A DNA stretch of 12,377 nucleotides, taken from positions 1-12,377 of the forward strand of contig JADFOC010000027.1 of the NCBI GenBank assembly GCA_022563075.1, read 5' to 3'. The stretch is from Pseudomonadota bacterium. Its GTDB lineage: Bacteria > Pseudomonadota > Gammaproteobacteria > Pseudomonadales > Pseudohongiellaceae. Of the stretch, positions 1 through 7,672 are shown piece by piece (the stretch's first letter is position 1; the number at the start of each line of letters is the position of its first letter). Under the pieces are notes generated by a model. The model was not told the DNA's origin. It saw only the letters and a list, made by a program, of their open reading frames with translations, and searched no databases. The translations under genes were made by a program, and so were the position numbers.

Positions 1-565
1 AATCCGCGCCACAGGGATTGTGACAACAACCATGCAGTAGCACCAGATCGCCACTGCCCACTTTATTCAGGCACTCGAGCATTTCATCGAAGCGTACACT
101 ATGAGTCGCATAGTCGTAGTAGGGGTATTGCGCGATCTTGAGTCCGGCCGATTCCAGCAGTGGCATGTGGTTTGCCCAGGTAGGATCGCTTACCCAGATG
201 GTGGCATCTGGGCTGGCCTTCTTAACGAACTCGGCGGCCAGCCTCAACCCGCCGCAACCGCCAGGAGATTGTATGGTCACTCGGCGTTTGCCCAGACTGT
301 CGATCAAGGACTCGCCTAACAGCAATGTGCCCACTGTTTCATTGTAATCTGCGGCTCCGGTTGGGCCGACGTAACTCTTCGACGTTTGTGATTTAAGGAT
401 CATGCCCTCCGCCTTCTTGACCGAACTCATCACCGGCGTGTTGCCGTGTTCGTCCTTATACACACCTATCCCTAAATCTATTTTCTTAGGGTTGGTGTCT
501 GCCCGATAGGCAGCCATGAGTCCGAGAATAGGATCGGCGGGGAGGGCTTCTAGTGTTTGAAACAT
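1..565 (-). CDS. Aspartate/aromatic amino acid aminotransferase (AspC/TyrB family), N-terminal part
   Basis: My translation from the ATG at 565 gives 188 codons before the window edge. It resembles the N-terminal half of class I PLP aminotransferases of the AspC/TyrB type: start MFQTLEALPADPILGLMAAY, then INLGIGVY-like DLGIGVYKDEHGNTP, SYVGPTGAADYN, WVSDPTWANH and LLHGCCHNPCGAD. These enzymes transfer the amino group of aspartate or aromatic amino acids to 2-oxoglutarate in the cytoplasm. The PLP lysine and C-terminal small domain lie outside the window, so substrate preference cannot be judged. The start is only 10 nt after the folD stop, with a weak AGAGAA upstream, so it is probably co-transcribed with folD and perhaps translationally coupled. 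The usual HNPTG motif reads HNPCG, an unusual residue in an otherwise standard stretch. AspC and TyrB cannot be separated from this fragment. Confidence 0.9.
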   Translation of the reverse strand, partial: MFQTLEALPADPILGLMAAYRADTNPKKIDLGIGVYKDEHGNTPVMSSVKKAEGMILKSQTSKSYVGPTGAADYNETVGTLLLGESLIDSLGKRRVTIQSPGGCGGLRLAAEFVKKASPDATIWVSDPTWANHMPLLESAGLKIAQYPYYDYATHSVRFDEMLECLNKVGSGDLVLLHGCCHNPCGAD

Positions 566-575
566 GATAAATTCT

Positions 576-1448
576 CTATAGTCTGGAGTGGGCCTTGAGG
601 GTATTTTGCAACAATGATGCTCGCGTCATCGGTCCGACACCACCAGTCACGTAGGTGATATAGGAGCATTTGTCTTTGACCTTGTCGAAATCGACATCGC
701 CAACCATTCTAAATCCAGATTTTTTGCTGCTGTCTCTCACGCGGGTTTGCCCGACGTCGATAACGACAGCGCCGTCTTTGACCATATCAGCCGTAACAAA
801 TTCAGTTTTACCGATGGCGACAATTAAAATATCTGCACTGCGGCATAATGCAGCAAGATTTTTGGTTCGGCTATGGGCAATCGTAACCGTGGCGTTGCCT
901 GGGTTGCTTTTCCTCGACATCAAGATGGCCATCGGCGTGCCTACAATATTGCTGCGGCCAAGCACAACGCAATGTTTGCCTTCGGTCTCAATCTGGTAAC
1001 GACGCAATAATTCCATGATGCCATTCGGCGTCGCAGACACATAAGTTGGAAGCCCGAGGATCAGATTGCCAACATTCTCAGGACAGAATCCATCGACATC
1101 TTTTTTTGGATCGATTGCAAGAATGACTTTATTCTCATCAATATGCGCAGGCAGGGGAAGCTGCACAATAAAGCCATCTATCGAATCATCGGCATTCAGT
1201 TCACCGATCTTATCCAGTAACTCCTGTTCGCTTATGTTTTCATCCATGCGAATTAAAGTTGAATCGAAACCTACTTCCTGGCAGTCCTTTACCTTGAAAG
1301 CGACATAGGTCTCACTTGCTCCATCATTACCGACCAGCACCGCCGCCAGATGCGGTACCCGACTTCCCGTCGCCTTGATCTCGGCGACTCGTTGCGCTAT
1401 TTCCTGGCGAATTTGTTGAGAACAAGACTTACCGTCAAGTAGCTGCAT
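576..1448 (-). CDS. folD: Bifunctional methylenetetrahydrofolate dehydrogenase / methenyltetrahydrofolate cyclohydrolase FolD
   Basis: FolD oxidises 5,10-methylene-THF with NADP and hydrolyses the methenyl product to 10-formyl-THF in the cytoplasm. The 290-residue protein matches the family length. Visible motifs are the catalytic Tyr48-x3-Lys52 pair (YVAFK), [10 protein letters not shown] (91-100) with Gln96, KDVDGF with Asp118, the nucleotide-binding GRSNIVGTP (164-172) and GGVGPMT (269-275). I chose the ATG at 1448 because GGAAG stands 7 nt upstream and [12 protein letters not shown] aligns with the family start; a TTG at 1478 would add ten unlikely residues. Two oddities: the usual TPVPGGVGPMT reads [11 protein letters not shown], losing both prolines, and the middle ([40 protein letters not shown]) recalls the Bacteroidetes-type form from memory. 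It lies between gloA and the aminotransferase. Confidence 0.95.
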   Translation of the reverse strand: MQLLDGKSCSQQIRQEIAQRVAEIKATGSRVPHLAAVLVGNDGASETYVAFKVKDCQEVGFDSTLIRMDENISEQELLDKIGELNADDSIDGFIVQLPLPAHIDENKVILAIDPKKDVDGFCPENVGNLILGLPTYVSATPNGIMELLRRYQIETEGKHCVVLGRSNIVGTPMAILMSRKSNPGNATVTIAHSRTKNLAALCRSADILIVAIGKTEFVTADMVKDGAVVIDVGQTRVRDSSKKSGFRMVGDVDFDKVKDKCSYITYVTGGVGPMTRASLLQNTLKAHSRL

Positions 1449-1473
1449 GCCGTTACTTCCAGTTTGTAGAATC

Positions 1474-1514
1474 CTCAAAAATCAAGACGGCCGTTAGAGC
1501 AGATGGTTTTTGAG
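1474..1514. repeat. Inverted repeat in the folD leader
   Basis: CTCAAAAA (1474-1481) and TTTTTGAG (1507-1514) are perfect 8-base complements around a 25-nt loop. The loop contains the palindrome ACGGCCGT (1487-1494). It lies in the 134-nt gap between gloA and folD, just upstream of the folD ribosome binding site, and could be an mRNA hairpin or an operator. The AT-rich stem makes chance occurrence quite possible. Confidence 0.3.
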
Positions 1515-1582
1515 CGCAAGGATGTTGGATCCGAAGGACCTGTATGATAAACGAGCAGCCTGTCTAGCTCAAGGTAGTAGCC

Positions 1583-2002
1583 CTACCAATTGCCAGTATT
1601 TGGCATACTGGACCAGGGCTCTTCGGGAGGTAACGGTTCTCCATTTTGTAGCAGTTCGATAGAGATGTTGTCCGGCGACCTCACAAAGGCCATATAACCA
1701 TCGCGAGGCGGTCGATTGATGGTTACCCCACTATCCATTAATTGCTGGCAGGTTGCATAAATATCTTCCACCGCATAAGCCAGGTGCCCAAAATTTCGAC
1801 CTTCGTCATATTCTTCGGGATCCCAATTATAGGTGAGCTCAACCTGAGCATCTTCATTGCCGGCGGCGGCCAGAAACACCAGTGTGAATCGGCCCTTTTC
1901 AAATTCCTTACGACGCACTTCGATTAAGCCCAATTTATTACAATAGAAATCCAGCGATTTTTCCAGGTTGTTAACCCGCACCATGGTGTGTAGATATTTC
2001 AT
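1583..2002 (-). CDS. gloA: Lactoylglutathione lyase (glyoxalase I), VOC fold
   Basis: Glyoxalase I isomerises the hemithioacetal of methylglyoxal and glutathione to S-lactoylglutathione, the first step of methylglyoxal detoxification. The 139-residue protein opens with [20 protein letters not shown], the usual start of proteobacterial GloA. The four metal ligands can be placed as His5, Glu55 (VELTYNW), His73 ([10 protein letters not shown]) and Glu116 (ISIELLQNG). The family-typical loop before the last strand is short here ([15 protein letters not shown]), and the C-terminus carries an extra tail ending MPNTGNW. The start is supported by CAGGA 7 nt upstream. It follows adhC by 74 nt on the same strand, so two glutathione-dependent aldehyde enzymes sit together, probably in one transcript. 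The His/Glu ligand set with a compact loop fits the nickel-type bacterial enzymes, an inference. Confidence 0.93.
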   Translation of the reverse strand: MKYLHTMVRVNNLEKSLDFYCNKLGLIEVRRKEFEKGRFTLVFLAAAGNEDAQVELTYNWDPEEYDEGRNFGHLAYAVEDIYATCQQLMDSGVTINRPPRDGYMAFVRSPDNISIELLQNGEPLPPEEPWSSMPNTGNW

Positions 2003-2076
2003 GTGTCATTCCTGTCCAGGACTATTAATCTCGTTCAAAGGGTCATGTAGCATCTTTAAATAATGGTAATACCGGA

Positions 2077-3273
<1,197 letters not shown>

Positions 3274-3322
3274 TTAGCCCACGAATAGTGCCAACGCGAT
3301 CCCTCGCCCAGCGGTGCAAGGC

Positions 3323-3335
3323 CTCCGTAGCGGAG
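3323..3335. repeat. Small inverted repeat in the purU leader
   Basis: CTCCG, TAG, CGGAG form a 5-bp stem with a three-base loop, about 30 nt before the ATG at 3368. It may be a leader hairpin or chance; no regulator can be named. Confidence 0.2.
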
Positions 3336-3367
3336 ATTGTGCCTGTGAACAGGAAGGCAATAGCAGC

Positions 3368-3382
3368 ATGAGTACCAGGTAA
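3368..3382 (+). other. Apparent original purU start codon followed by an in-frame TAA
   Basis: ATG AGT ACC AGG TAA is in the same frame as purU. AGGAAGG lies at 3351-3357, 10 nt before the ATG. Directly after the TAA the frame continues PAKYVLTVSCPETNG and runs into the annotated gene. KYVLTVSCP plus a Gly-Ile-Val stretch is the normal beginning of the PurU ACT domain, so the coding frame appears to start here and to be interrupted at codon 5. A single change from CAA (Gln) to TAA would explain it. A sequencing or assembly error is equally possible. Confidence 0.7.
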
Positions 3383-3430
3383 CCGGCGAAATACGTCCTC
3401 ACAGTATCCTGCCCAGAGACTAATGGCATT

Positions 3431-4234
3431 GTGCGAGCGGTGAGTGATTTCCTGTATCAGCGCGGAGCGACTATTTATGCGGCGGCACAGCATCGAGATC
3501 CATTGATCGATCAGTTTTTTATGCGGATTGAATTTGAAGAGGTCGAGATCGAATTGCCGCACCTCGATCGTCTGCATCAGGATTTTGCGGAAGTTGGATC
3601 ACAATTTCAGATGGACTGGCAGTTTTTCGATCTGCAGGTACCCACTAAGATGCTGCTTGCCGTGTCCAAGCATGGGCATTGTTTGAATGACCTGTTACAT
3701 CGTTGGGACAGTGGCGCGCTTCCGGTCGAGATCGTCGGTGTCGTCTCCAATCACGATGCGATGCGTTCGCTGACGGAATGGTATGGCTTGCCCTACTATC
3801 ATCTACCGGTAACGCCAGCAAGCAAGCAGCAGCAACAACAAATTCTCGACATCATCGCTGAAAAGAAGGTTGATCTGTTTGCGCTGGCGCGTTACATGCA
3901 AATCTTATCCGCAAGAATGTGCAGTGAATTGGTGGGCAGGGCGATTAACATTCATCATTCTTTCTTGCCTGGATTTAAGGGAGCCGATCCCTATCGACAG
4001 GCCTACAATCGTGGAGTAAAAATTATCGGTGCAACTGCCCATTATGTGACGGCAGAGCTTGATGACGGGCCCATAATCGAACAGGCGGTAGAAAAAATCG
4101 ATCACAATATTGACATCGATGCGCTAGTGCAGATTGGCAGGGATGCGGAATGTGCTGCCTTTGCCAGGGCAGTTAAGTGGCATTGTGAGCACCGTATCAT
4201 CATTAACGGCAACAAAACCATCGTGTTCAAATAA
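3431..4234 (+). CDS. purU: Formyltetrahydrofolate deformylase PurU, 5' end interrupted by a stop
   Basis: PurU hydrolyses 10-formyl-THF to formate and THF. The given start is the first canonical codon (GTG) after the upstream TAA, yielding 267 residues; starting at ATG 3368 with the stop read as an amino acid would give 288, the normal family size. The N-terminal part is an ACT domain, a regulatory fold that binds amino acids. The C-terminal formyltransferase-type hydrolase domain is complete, with Asn173 and His175 in INIHHSFLPGF and Asp211 in LDDGPIIEQ, in numbering from the GTG. Starting at GTG removes the first beta strand of the ACT domain (KYVLTVSCPETNGI), which should destabilise or deregulate the enzyme. 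The gene is divergent from adhC. It may be a young pseudogene, a gene with odd initiation, or an intact gene with a sequence error. Confidence 0.85.
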   Translation: MRAVSDFLYQRGATIYAAAQHRDPLIDQFFMRIEFEEVEIELPHLDRLHQDFAEVGSQFQMDWQFFDLQVPTKMLLAVSKHGHCLNDLLHRWDSGALPVEIVGVVSNHDAMRSLTEWYGLPYYHLPVTPASKQQQQQILDIIAEKKVDLFALARYMQILSARMCSELVGRAINIHHSFLPGFKGADPYRQAYNRGVKIIGATAHYVTAELDDGPIIEQAVEKIDHNIDIDALVQIGRDAECAAFARAVKWHCEHRIIINGNKTIVFK

Positions 4235-4302
4235 GGCATGACTGGAGCTCGAAACTGGAAGCAGGTATCATCCCGCCGTGAATTCTTGGTGGAGTATGTT
4301 GC

Positions 4303-4653
4303 ATGGTAAGGCGTGTCGTTGTGCTTCTTTTTACCCTAATTGGTCTGGCTCAAGCTTATTCAGCATGCGCTGCCGAGCAGGATGAAAACAGTGTCTGGAT
4401 CGACGTGAGATCCGCTCGAGAGTACCGCGCCGGGCATATCGAAGGCGCGATCAACATACCGGCCGGTGATATTGGGCATAAAATGTTTGAATCAGTGGAT
4501 GACGTATTTAAGACAGTACATCTCTACGATGGTAGTTCAGGTACCTTCGCCGGTCTGGCTCTGGAGTTATTGATGGAGATGGGCTTTAACGAAGTAATTA
4601 ACGAAGGTGGCTATGCACAATTGCTGGTCAAGCAGTCAGCAGCTGAACAATAG
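4303..4653 (+). CDS. Small exported rhodanese-fold protein with Asp in place of the catalytic Cys
   Basis: Residues 1-23 form a signal peptide (Arg3-Arg4, a hydrophobic core, cleavage around ACA-AEQ), so the protein is probably periplasmic. The remainder is a single rhodanese domain of PspE size, with WIDVRSAREYRAGHIEGAIN (residues 32-51) as the first signature and ALELLMEMGFNEV near the end. In active rhodaneses the loop after the central strand reads YC-x-x-G, the Cys carrying the persulfide. Here it reads VHLYDGSSG with Asp76 at that position, so sulfur transfer by the usual mechanism is not expected. The ATG has GGTGGAG 8 nt upstream. It lies 68 nt after purU and 78 nt before a TSUP permease gene. 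YSAC at 19-22 resembles a poor lipobox, so a lipoprotein is less likely but possible. Confidence 0.85.
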   Translation: MVRRVVVLLFTLIGLAQAYSACAAEQDENSVWIDVRSAREYRAGHIEGAINIPAGDIGHKMFESVDDVFKTVHLYDGSSGTFAGLALELLMEMGFNEVINEGGYAQLLVKQSAAEQ

Positions 4654-4686
4654 CCCTCACCAAATTTCCTTTATAGCAACGACAGC

Positions 4687-4705
4687 GACTCCTCGATTAG
4701 GAGTC
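4687..4705. repeat. Perfect 7-bp hairpin between the rhodanese-like and TSUP genes
   Basis: GACTCCT (4687-4693), a five-base loop, and AGGAGTC (4699-4705) form a perfect stem. No T-run follows, so it is not a typical Rho-independent terminator. It could be an mRNA-stabilising or processing hairpin that lowers expression of the downstream permease. Confidence 0.45.
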
Positions 4706-4731
4706 AGCACAGTCAACTTTGTTTTGAAATT

Positions 4732-5439
4732 ATGGAAATCGCAATCGCAGTAGCGGTAATTTTCATCGGCGCCTATGTACAATGTTCCATCGGGTTTGGT
4801 TTGGCCATCATCGCTGCCCCGGTGTTGTTTCTCATCGATCCCCTGTATGTGCCAGCACCCATCACTATTTCGGCGTTGACACTGTCATTTGCCAATGCCT
4901 ATCGCCACTGGCATTCGATCTCCTTCGCTGGCTTGAAGTATGCCATATTGGGCAGGGTGCCGGGGACGGTGGCCGGTGGTTTACTGCTGCTTTGGATCGA
5001 TCAGCGGGCACTGGCGCTGTGGTTGGGCATCTCGGTACTGATTGCCGTATTACTTAGCCTGGCCAATGTGGTGCTCAAACCTACCGCCGGTGCGCTGTTT
5101 ACTGCCGGATTCTTGTCCGGATTTATGGGTACCAGTTCGTCGGTGGGAGGCCCGCCGATGGCACTGGTGTTGCAACATCAGAATAATGACTATATACGGG
5201 CTAATCTGGCGGCGTTTTTCGTCGTCAGCTGCATGCTATCGCTGGCGATGATGGCGGCGGTGAATCGGTTCGGCCTGCAAGAAATGTTGATTTCACTGCC
5301 TTTGATGCCGGCTACGCTGGTGGGCTACTGGGTGGCGACGAAGACACTGCACCTCATCTCGCATCAGAATTTGCGTCGGTTTTCGCTGATACTTTGTGCG
5401 GTCGCCGGCAGTGCCGCCATCGCCACCTATTGGATATAA
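4732..5439 (+). CDS. TSUP (TauE/SafE) family membrane permease
   Basis: This 235-residue protein is hydrophobic almost throughout, with about seven or eight membrane segments. It shows the TSUP layout: an N-terminal repeat with a glycine-rich QCSIGFGLAIIAAPVL, and a second repeat with GFLSGFMGTSSSVGGPPMAL (residues about 127-146). The family exports or imports small sulfur-containing or organic anions such as sulfite, sulfoacetate or sulfolactate across the inner membrane; the substrate here cannot be read from sequence. The ATG at 4732 has no clear Shine-Dalgarno sequence, so translation may be weak. The preceding rhodanese-like gene makes a sulfur compound a reasonable guess, tempered by that protein's lack of the catalytic Cys. 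The protein is slightly shorter than most family members but appears complete. Confidence 0.9.
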   Translation: MEIAIAVAVIFIGAYVQCSIGFGLAIIAAPVLFLIDPLYVPAPITISALTLSFANAYRHWHSISFAGLKYAILGRVPGTVAGGLLLLWIDQRALALWLGISVLIAVLLSLANVVLKPTAGALFTAGFLSGFMGTSSSVGGPPMALVLQHQNNDYIRANLAAFFVVSCMLSLAMMAAVNRFGLQEMLISLPLMPATLVGYWVATKTLHLISHQNLRRFSLILCAVAGSAAIATYWI

Positions 5440-5520
5440 CGGCTGCGGTTTAGGCAACCTGCGGTGTGTCTAAATGGTGCAGAGCAACGCGCTGAACTAA
5501 CTCTATTTAATTCTGATTTC

Positions 5521-5548
5521 TTGCGTTACACTGCAGTTGGAGTACAAA
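5521..5548 (+). promoter_or_regulatory. Weak candidate promoter before the 35-residue-repeat protein
   Basis: TTGCGT (5521-5526) and TACAAA (5543-5548) are separated by 16 nt, in the 136-nt gap after the TSUP gene and 28 nt before the next ATG. Each box has four or fewer matches to consensus, so this is tentative. Confidence 0.3.
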
Positions 5549-5575
5549 ATCGTATTTGAGCTTGAGGAGGACATC

Positions 5576-5956
5576 ATGAATTCGAGCATTATAAAAAAAC
5601 TGCTGGCTATTGTTTTGATAGGTTTCTTTTCCCAGATCGCGTTGGCCGACAATGCAATGTCTGCCAAGACTATTGCCGGTATTTTGGTTGGTTTGAACCA
5701 CTTTCCATCTGATTCTGACAAGACTGCGCTAATGGCTATCGCTGAGGACGACAGTAATGGCAGGGCATACAGAGCCGTGGCTACTGCGGTCAGTAACATC
5801 CAGCATGGCGCCACCGATGCAGATAAAGAAATACTGAATCGAATAATCGCCAGTGATCAGGCGCCTGACGAAGTTAAAGCATTGGCAGAAGTAGTTGTTG
5901 GACTGATGCACAGCGCCAGTGGGGATGCCAAAGAGACGTTGCAAGCCTTGCTCTGA
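5576..5956 (+). CDS. Small secreted protein with three 35-residue helical repeats, function unknown
   Basis: I do not recognise the family. The 126-residue protein has a clear signal peptide (Lys7-Lys8, hydrophobic 9-23, cleavage near ALA-DNA). The mature part is three tandem repeats in exact 35-residue register. The pattern is x-His-x-[Pro/Ala]-[Ser/Thr]-x-x-x-Lys-x-x-Leu, with His at 42, 77 and 112, Lys at 49, 84 and 119, and Leu at 52, 87 and 122. Predicted structure is alpha-helical; the third repeat is cut short by the C-terminus. The ATG at 5576 is chosen because GAGGAGG (5564-5570) sits 5 nt upstream, the strongest ribosome binding site in the window; an upstream in-frame start at 5537 would bury the signal peptide. 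A strong terminator follows. A periplasmic binding or scaffold role is only a guess. Confidence 0.85.
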   Translation: MNSSIIKKLLAIVLIGFFSQIALADNAMSAKTIAGILVGLNHFPSDSDKTALMAIAEDDSNGRAYRAVATAVSNIQHGATDADKEILNRIIASDQAPDEVKALAEVVVGLMHSASGDAKETLQALL

Positions 5957-5990
5957 GGGTCGGTTCGACCGGATAGCAAGGACGGCTTAT

Positions 5991-6025
5991 AAAGGCCTCG
6001 ATTGAGCATGAATTGAGGCCTTTTT
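5991..6025 (+). terminator. Rho-independent terminator after the repeat protein gene
   Basis: AAAGGCCTC (5991-5999) and GAGGCCTTT (6015-6023) form a perfect 9-bp stem around a 15-nt loop, followed by a T-run at 6021-6025. It ends the rhodanese, TSUP and repeat-protein stretch. Because the stem starts with an A-run it could also work in the opposite direction. A smaller hairpin, GGTCG-GTT-CGACC at 5958-5970, precedes it. Confidence 0.85.
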
Positions 6026-6125
6026 CGCGGGGATATCGAGTTCGATCCCACGATAATGGCTTGGCGCGCGTGGAGGAAATCAGCCGAGCTGGTGGATTTT
6101 CGGCCTGATTGTGTCCGTCGCCGAC

Positions 6126-6154
6126 TTAACAGTTGTTACAATTCGTAATAAACT
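6126..6154 (+). promoter_or_regulatory. Promoter of the TetR gene with a palindrome in the spacer
   Basis: TTAACA (6126-6131, five of six) and TAAACT (6149-6154, four of six) are separated by exactly 17 nt. Between the boxes lies TTAC-AATTC-GTAA (6136-6148), a short inverted repeat placed as an autoregulatory operator would be. AATTCGT recurs at 6140 and 6174 in direct orientation. The palindrome is too short for certainty. Confidence 0.45.
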
Positions 6155-6198
6155 AGCGGCCAGGTGGAGTAATAATTCGTCAAATAGGGACAGCAGTA

Positions 6199-6960
6199 AT
6201 GGCAAGTTGGCCGTTTGAAATCAGTGCCGAGTCTTTCCGCAAAGCCTGGCTACTCGAGGGTGAGCCATTCTGGCGCAGCGTTTTTGAGATGCACAAAGAC
6301 AAAATGCAGATCAAAAATCCGAAGGTCGCCATCGTCAATCTGGAAAAGATCTTTACCGCTACTTTTCATCTGGCAAATTCCAAGGGATTTCAGGCGATGA
6401 GCCTGCGGGACCTCAGTCGGGAAACCGGGATTTCTATGGGTGGTCTCTACGCCTACATCGGTAGTAAGAACGACCTGGCCTCGGTGATAGAAGGCGTATT
6501 GCGAAAATATGTCGATCAGGTTATCGGTGGGCTGGCCAGTGAAAACCTGGAGCCGGTAGATTGCCTGCGAGCCATCGTTTACGGCGAGCTCTATATGATG
6601 GAGATACTAAACCCCTGGTATTATTTCTGCTTCATGGAACTCAAAGGGTTGCCACGTGAACAACAGCAACGATCTCTGGATCTGGAGCTGCGTTTCGAAG
6701 GAATCTTGATCGATGCGTTTCAGGCAGGGGTAGCAAGTGGCCAATTTACCTGCGAAAAACCTGAGTTATTGGCGGCGCTGGTCACTGCACAGTTACAACA
6801 ATGGCATCTTAAGCATTGGAAATTCAAATTACGCAATATCGGTACGCAGGAATACGCACAGTTTGTATACGATAATCTGCTGCTGTGTCTTAGTTTTAGG
6901 GAAGGCGTTGCTGCTGGCGCCGAACCCGAAATCGAGCCTAAAATACGCCAATTGGCTTAG
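6199..6960 (+). CDS. TetR/AcrR family transcriptional regulator with an N-terminal extension
   Basis: Residues about 45-95 are a TetR-type DNA-binding domain: VNLEKIFTATFHLANSKGF, then the helix-turn-helix MSLRDLSRETGISMGGLYAY and IGSKNDLASVIEG. The rest is a helical ligand-binding domain, with an aromatic patch NPWYYFCFME near 138-147, of unknown effector. At 253 residues it is longer than most members because of a 44-residue, aromatic-rich extension (MASWPFEISAESFRKAW). The start at 6199 is backed by AGGGA 9 to 10 nt upstream and a well-placed promoter; Met36 (MQIKNPKVAI) would give a classical TetR but lacks a convincing ribosome binding site. It is convergent with the acyltransferase gene, five nt apart, and isolated from upstream genes by a terminator, so its target is not given by an operon. 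Autoregulation is plausible. Confidence 0.9.
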   Translation: MASWPFEISAESFRKAWLLEGEPFWRSVFEMHKDKMQIKNPKVAIVNLEKIFTATFHLANSKGFQAMSLRDLSRETGISMGGLYAYIGSKNDLASVIEGVLRKYVDQVIGGLASENLEPVDCLRAIVYGELYMMEILNPWYYFCFMELKGLPREQQQRSLDLELRFEGILIDAFQAGVASGQFTCEKPELLAALVTAQLQQWHLKHWKFKLRNIGTQEYAQFVYDNLLLCLSFREGVAAGAEPEIEPKIRQLA

Positions 6961-6965
6961 GTTCC

Positions 6966-7541
6966 CTATGAATTTTCCGCTCTGATCCCCTGTTTTTCGG
7001 CGTAGAAGGCGCGAATTTCCAGCATGTCCTTTTCAAGCTCACCGCTTGGATGGTAGTAATCAGCGATTCCTGATTCCTTCTTTCGTGCATCGAGAAAACC
7101 CAAGACTATGGGAACTTCAGCCGCGTTGGCAATGTGATAGAAACCGGTCTTCCAACGCTTCACTTTACGCCGAGTACCCTCAGGTGGAATCAACACGATT
7201 AGCTGCTTATGTTGGCGGTAGTAGCGAACCGTTTCATCCACCACATTGTGAGACTTGCTCCGATCGATGGGAATGCCGCCTAACCATTTCATCAGGGCAC
7301 CCAATGGGAACGAAAACAGGCTTTCCTTGCCCATCCAGAATACCTGCAATCTCAGTTTCAACACCACCAGCAGCATCAGCGGGAAATCCCAATTGCTGGT
7401 ATGTGGTGCGCAGATTAGTACAAATCGGTGATCTTCGAGTTCTTTGCCAACGGTCTTCCAGCCACTCAGTTTGAGAATTGCAATCGCTATAAGGCGAAGC
7501 AGAGGAGTGAGTAGCGGTGTCGAAAAGACTGTTGTGCGCAT
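6966..7541 (-). CDS. Lysophospholipid acyltransferase family protein (PlsC-like)
   Basis: The 191-residue protein carries the glycerolipid acyltransferase motifs in order: His47-x4-Asp52 (HTSNWD), the charge-relay pair; GGIPIDRS (88-95); and PPEGTR (119-124), part of the acceptor site. Such enzymes transfer an acyl chain to a lysophospholipid or related acceptor at the inner membrane. The N-terminus is mildly hydrophobic (TPLLTPLLRLIAIAILKLSG), consistent with membrane attachment. The protein is shorter than canonical PlsC (about 240 residues) and resembles the short stand-alone acyltransferases, so 1-acyl-glycerol-3-phosphate as substrate is only one option. Its stop is five nt from the TetR stop, in convergent orientation. 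The ATG at 7541 has only a weak AGAAG, but a good -10 box lies upstream. Confidence 0.88.
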   Translation of the reverse strand: MRTTVFSTPLLTPLLRLIAIAILKLSGWKTVGKELEDHRFVLICAPHTSNWDFPLMLLVVLKLRLQVFWMGKESLFSFPLGALMKWLGGIPIDRSKSHNVVDETVRYYRQHKQLIVLIPPEGTRRKVKRWKTGFYHIANAAEVPIVLGFLDARKKESGIADYYHPSGELEKDMLEIRAFYAEKQGIRAENS

Positions 7542-7569
7542 CTGTGACTTCTGTAGTTAGAGCGTACAG

Positions 7570-7600
7570 ATTATAACAGCGCAGTAAGCAGGTTGAGCAA
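7570..7600 (-). promoter_or_regulatory. Candidate promoter for the acyltransferase gene
   Basis: On the minus strand TATAAT (7575-7570) is a perfect sigma-70 -10 box about 30 nt before the ATG at 7541. TTGCTC (7600-7595) lies 19 nt upstream as a poor -35. The 131-nt gap to the next gene holds nothing else I can support. Confidence 0.5.
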
Positions 7601-7672
7601 GCGCAACATGAATTGTTTTGCAGCACTTAAAGTGATCTGGAGAGCGCCGAGATCGTTCTGCATGGACTTGGA

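Noticed and set aside
7046..7474. Plus-strand open frame of 142 codons
   Set aside because: It is antisense to the acyltransferase gene, which shows all family motifs in order.
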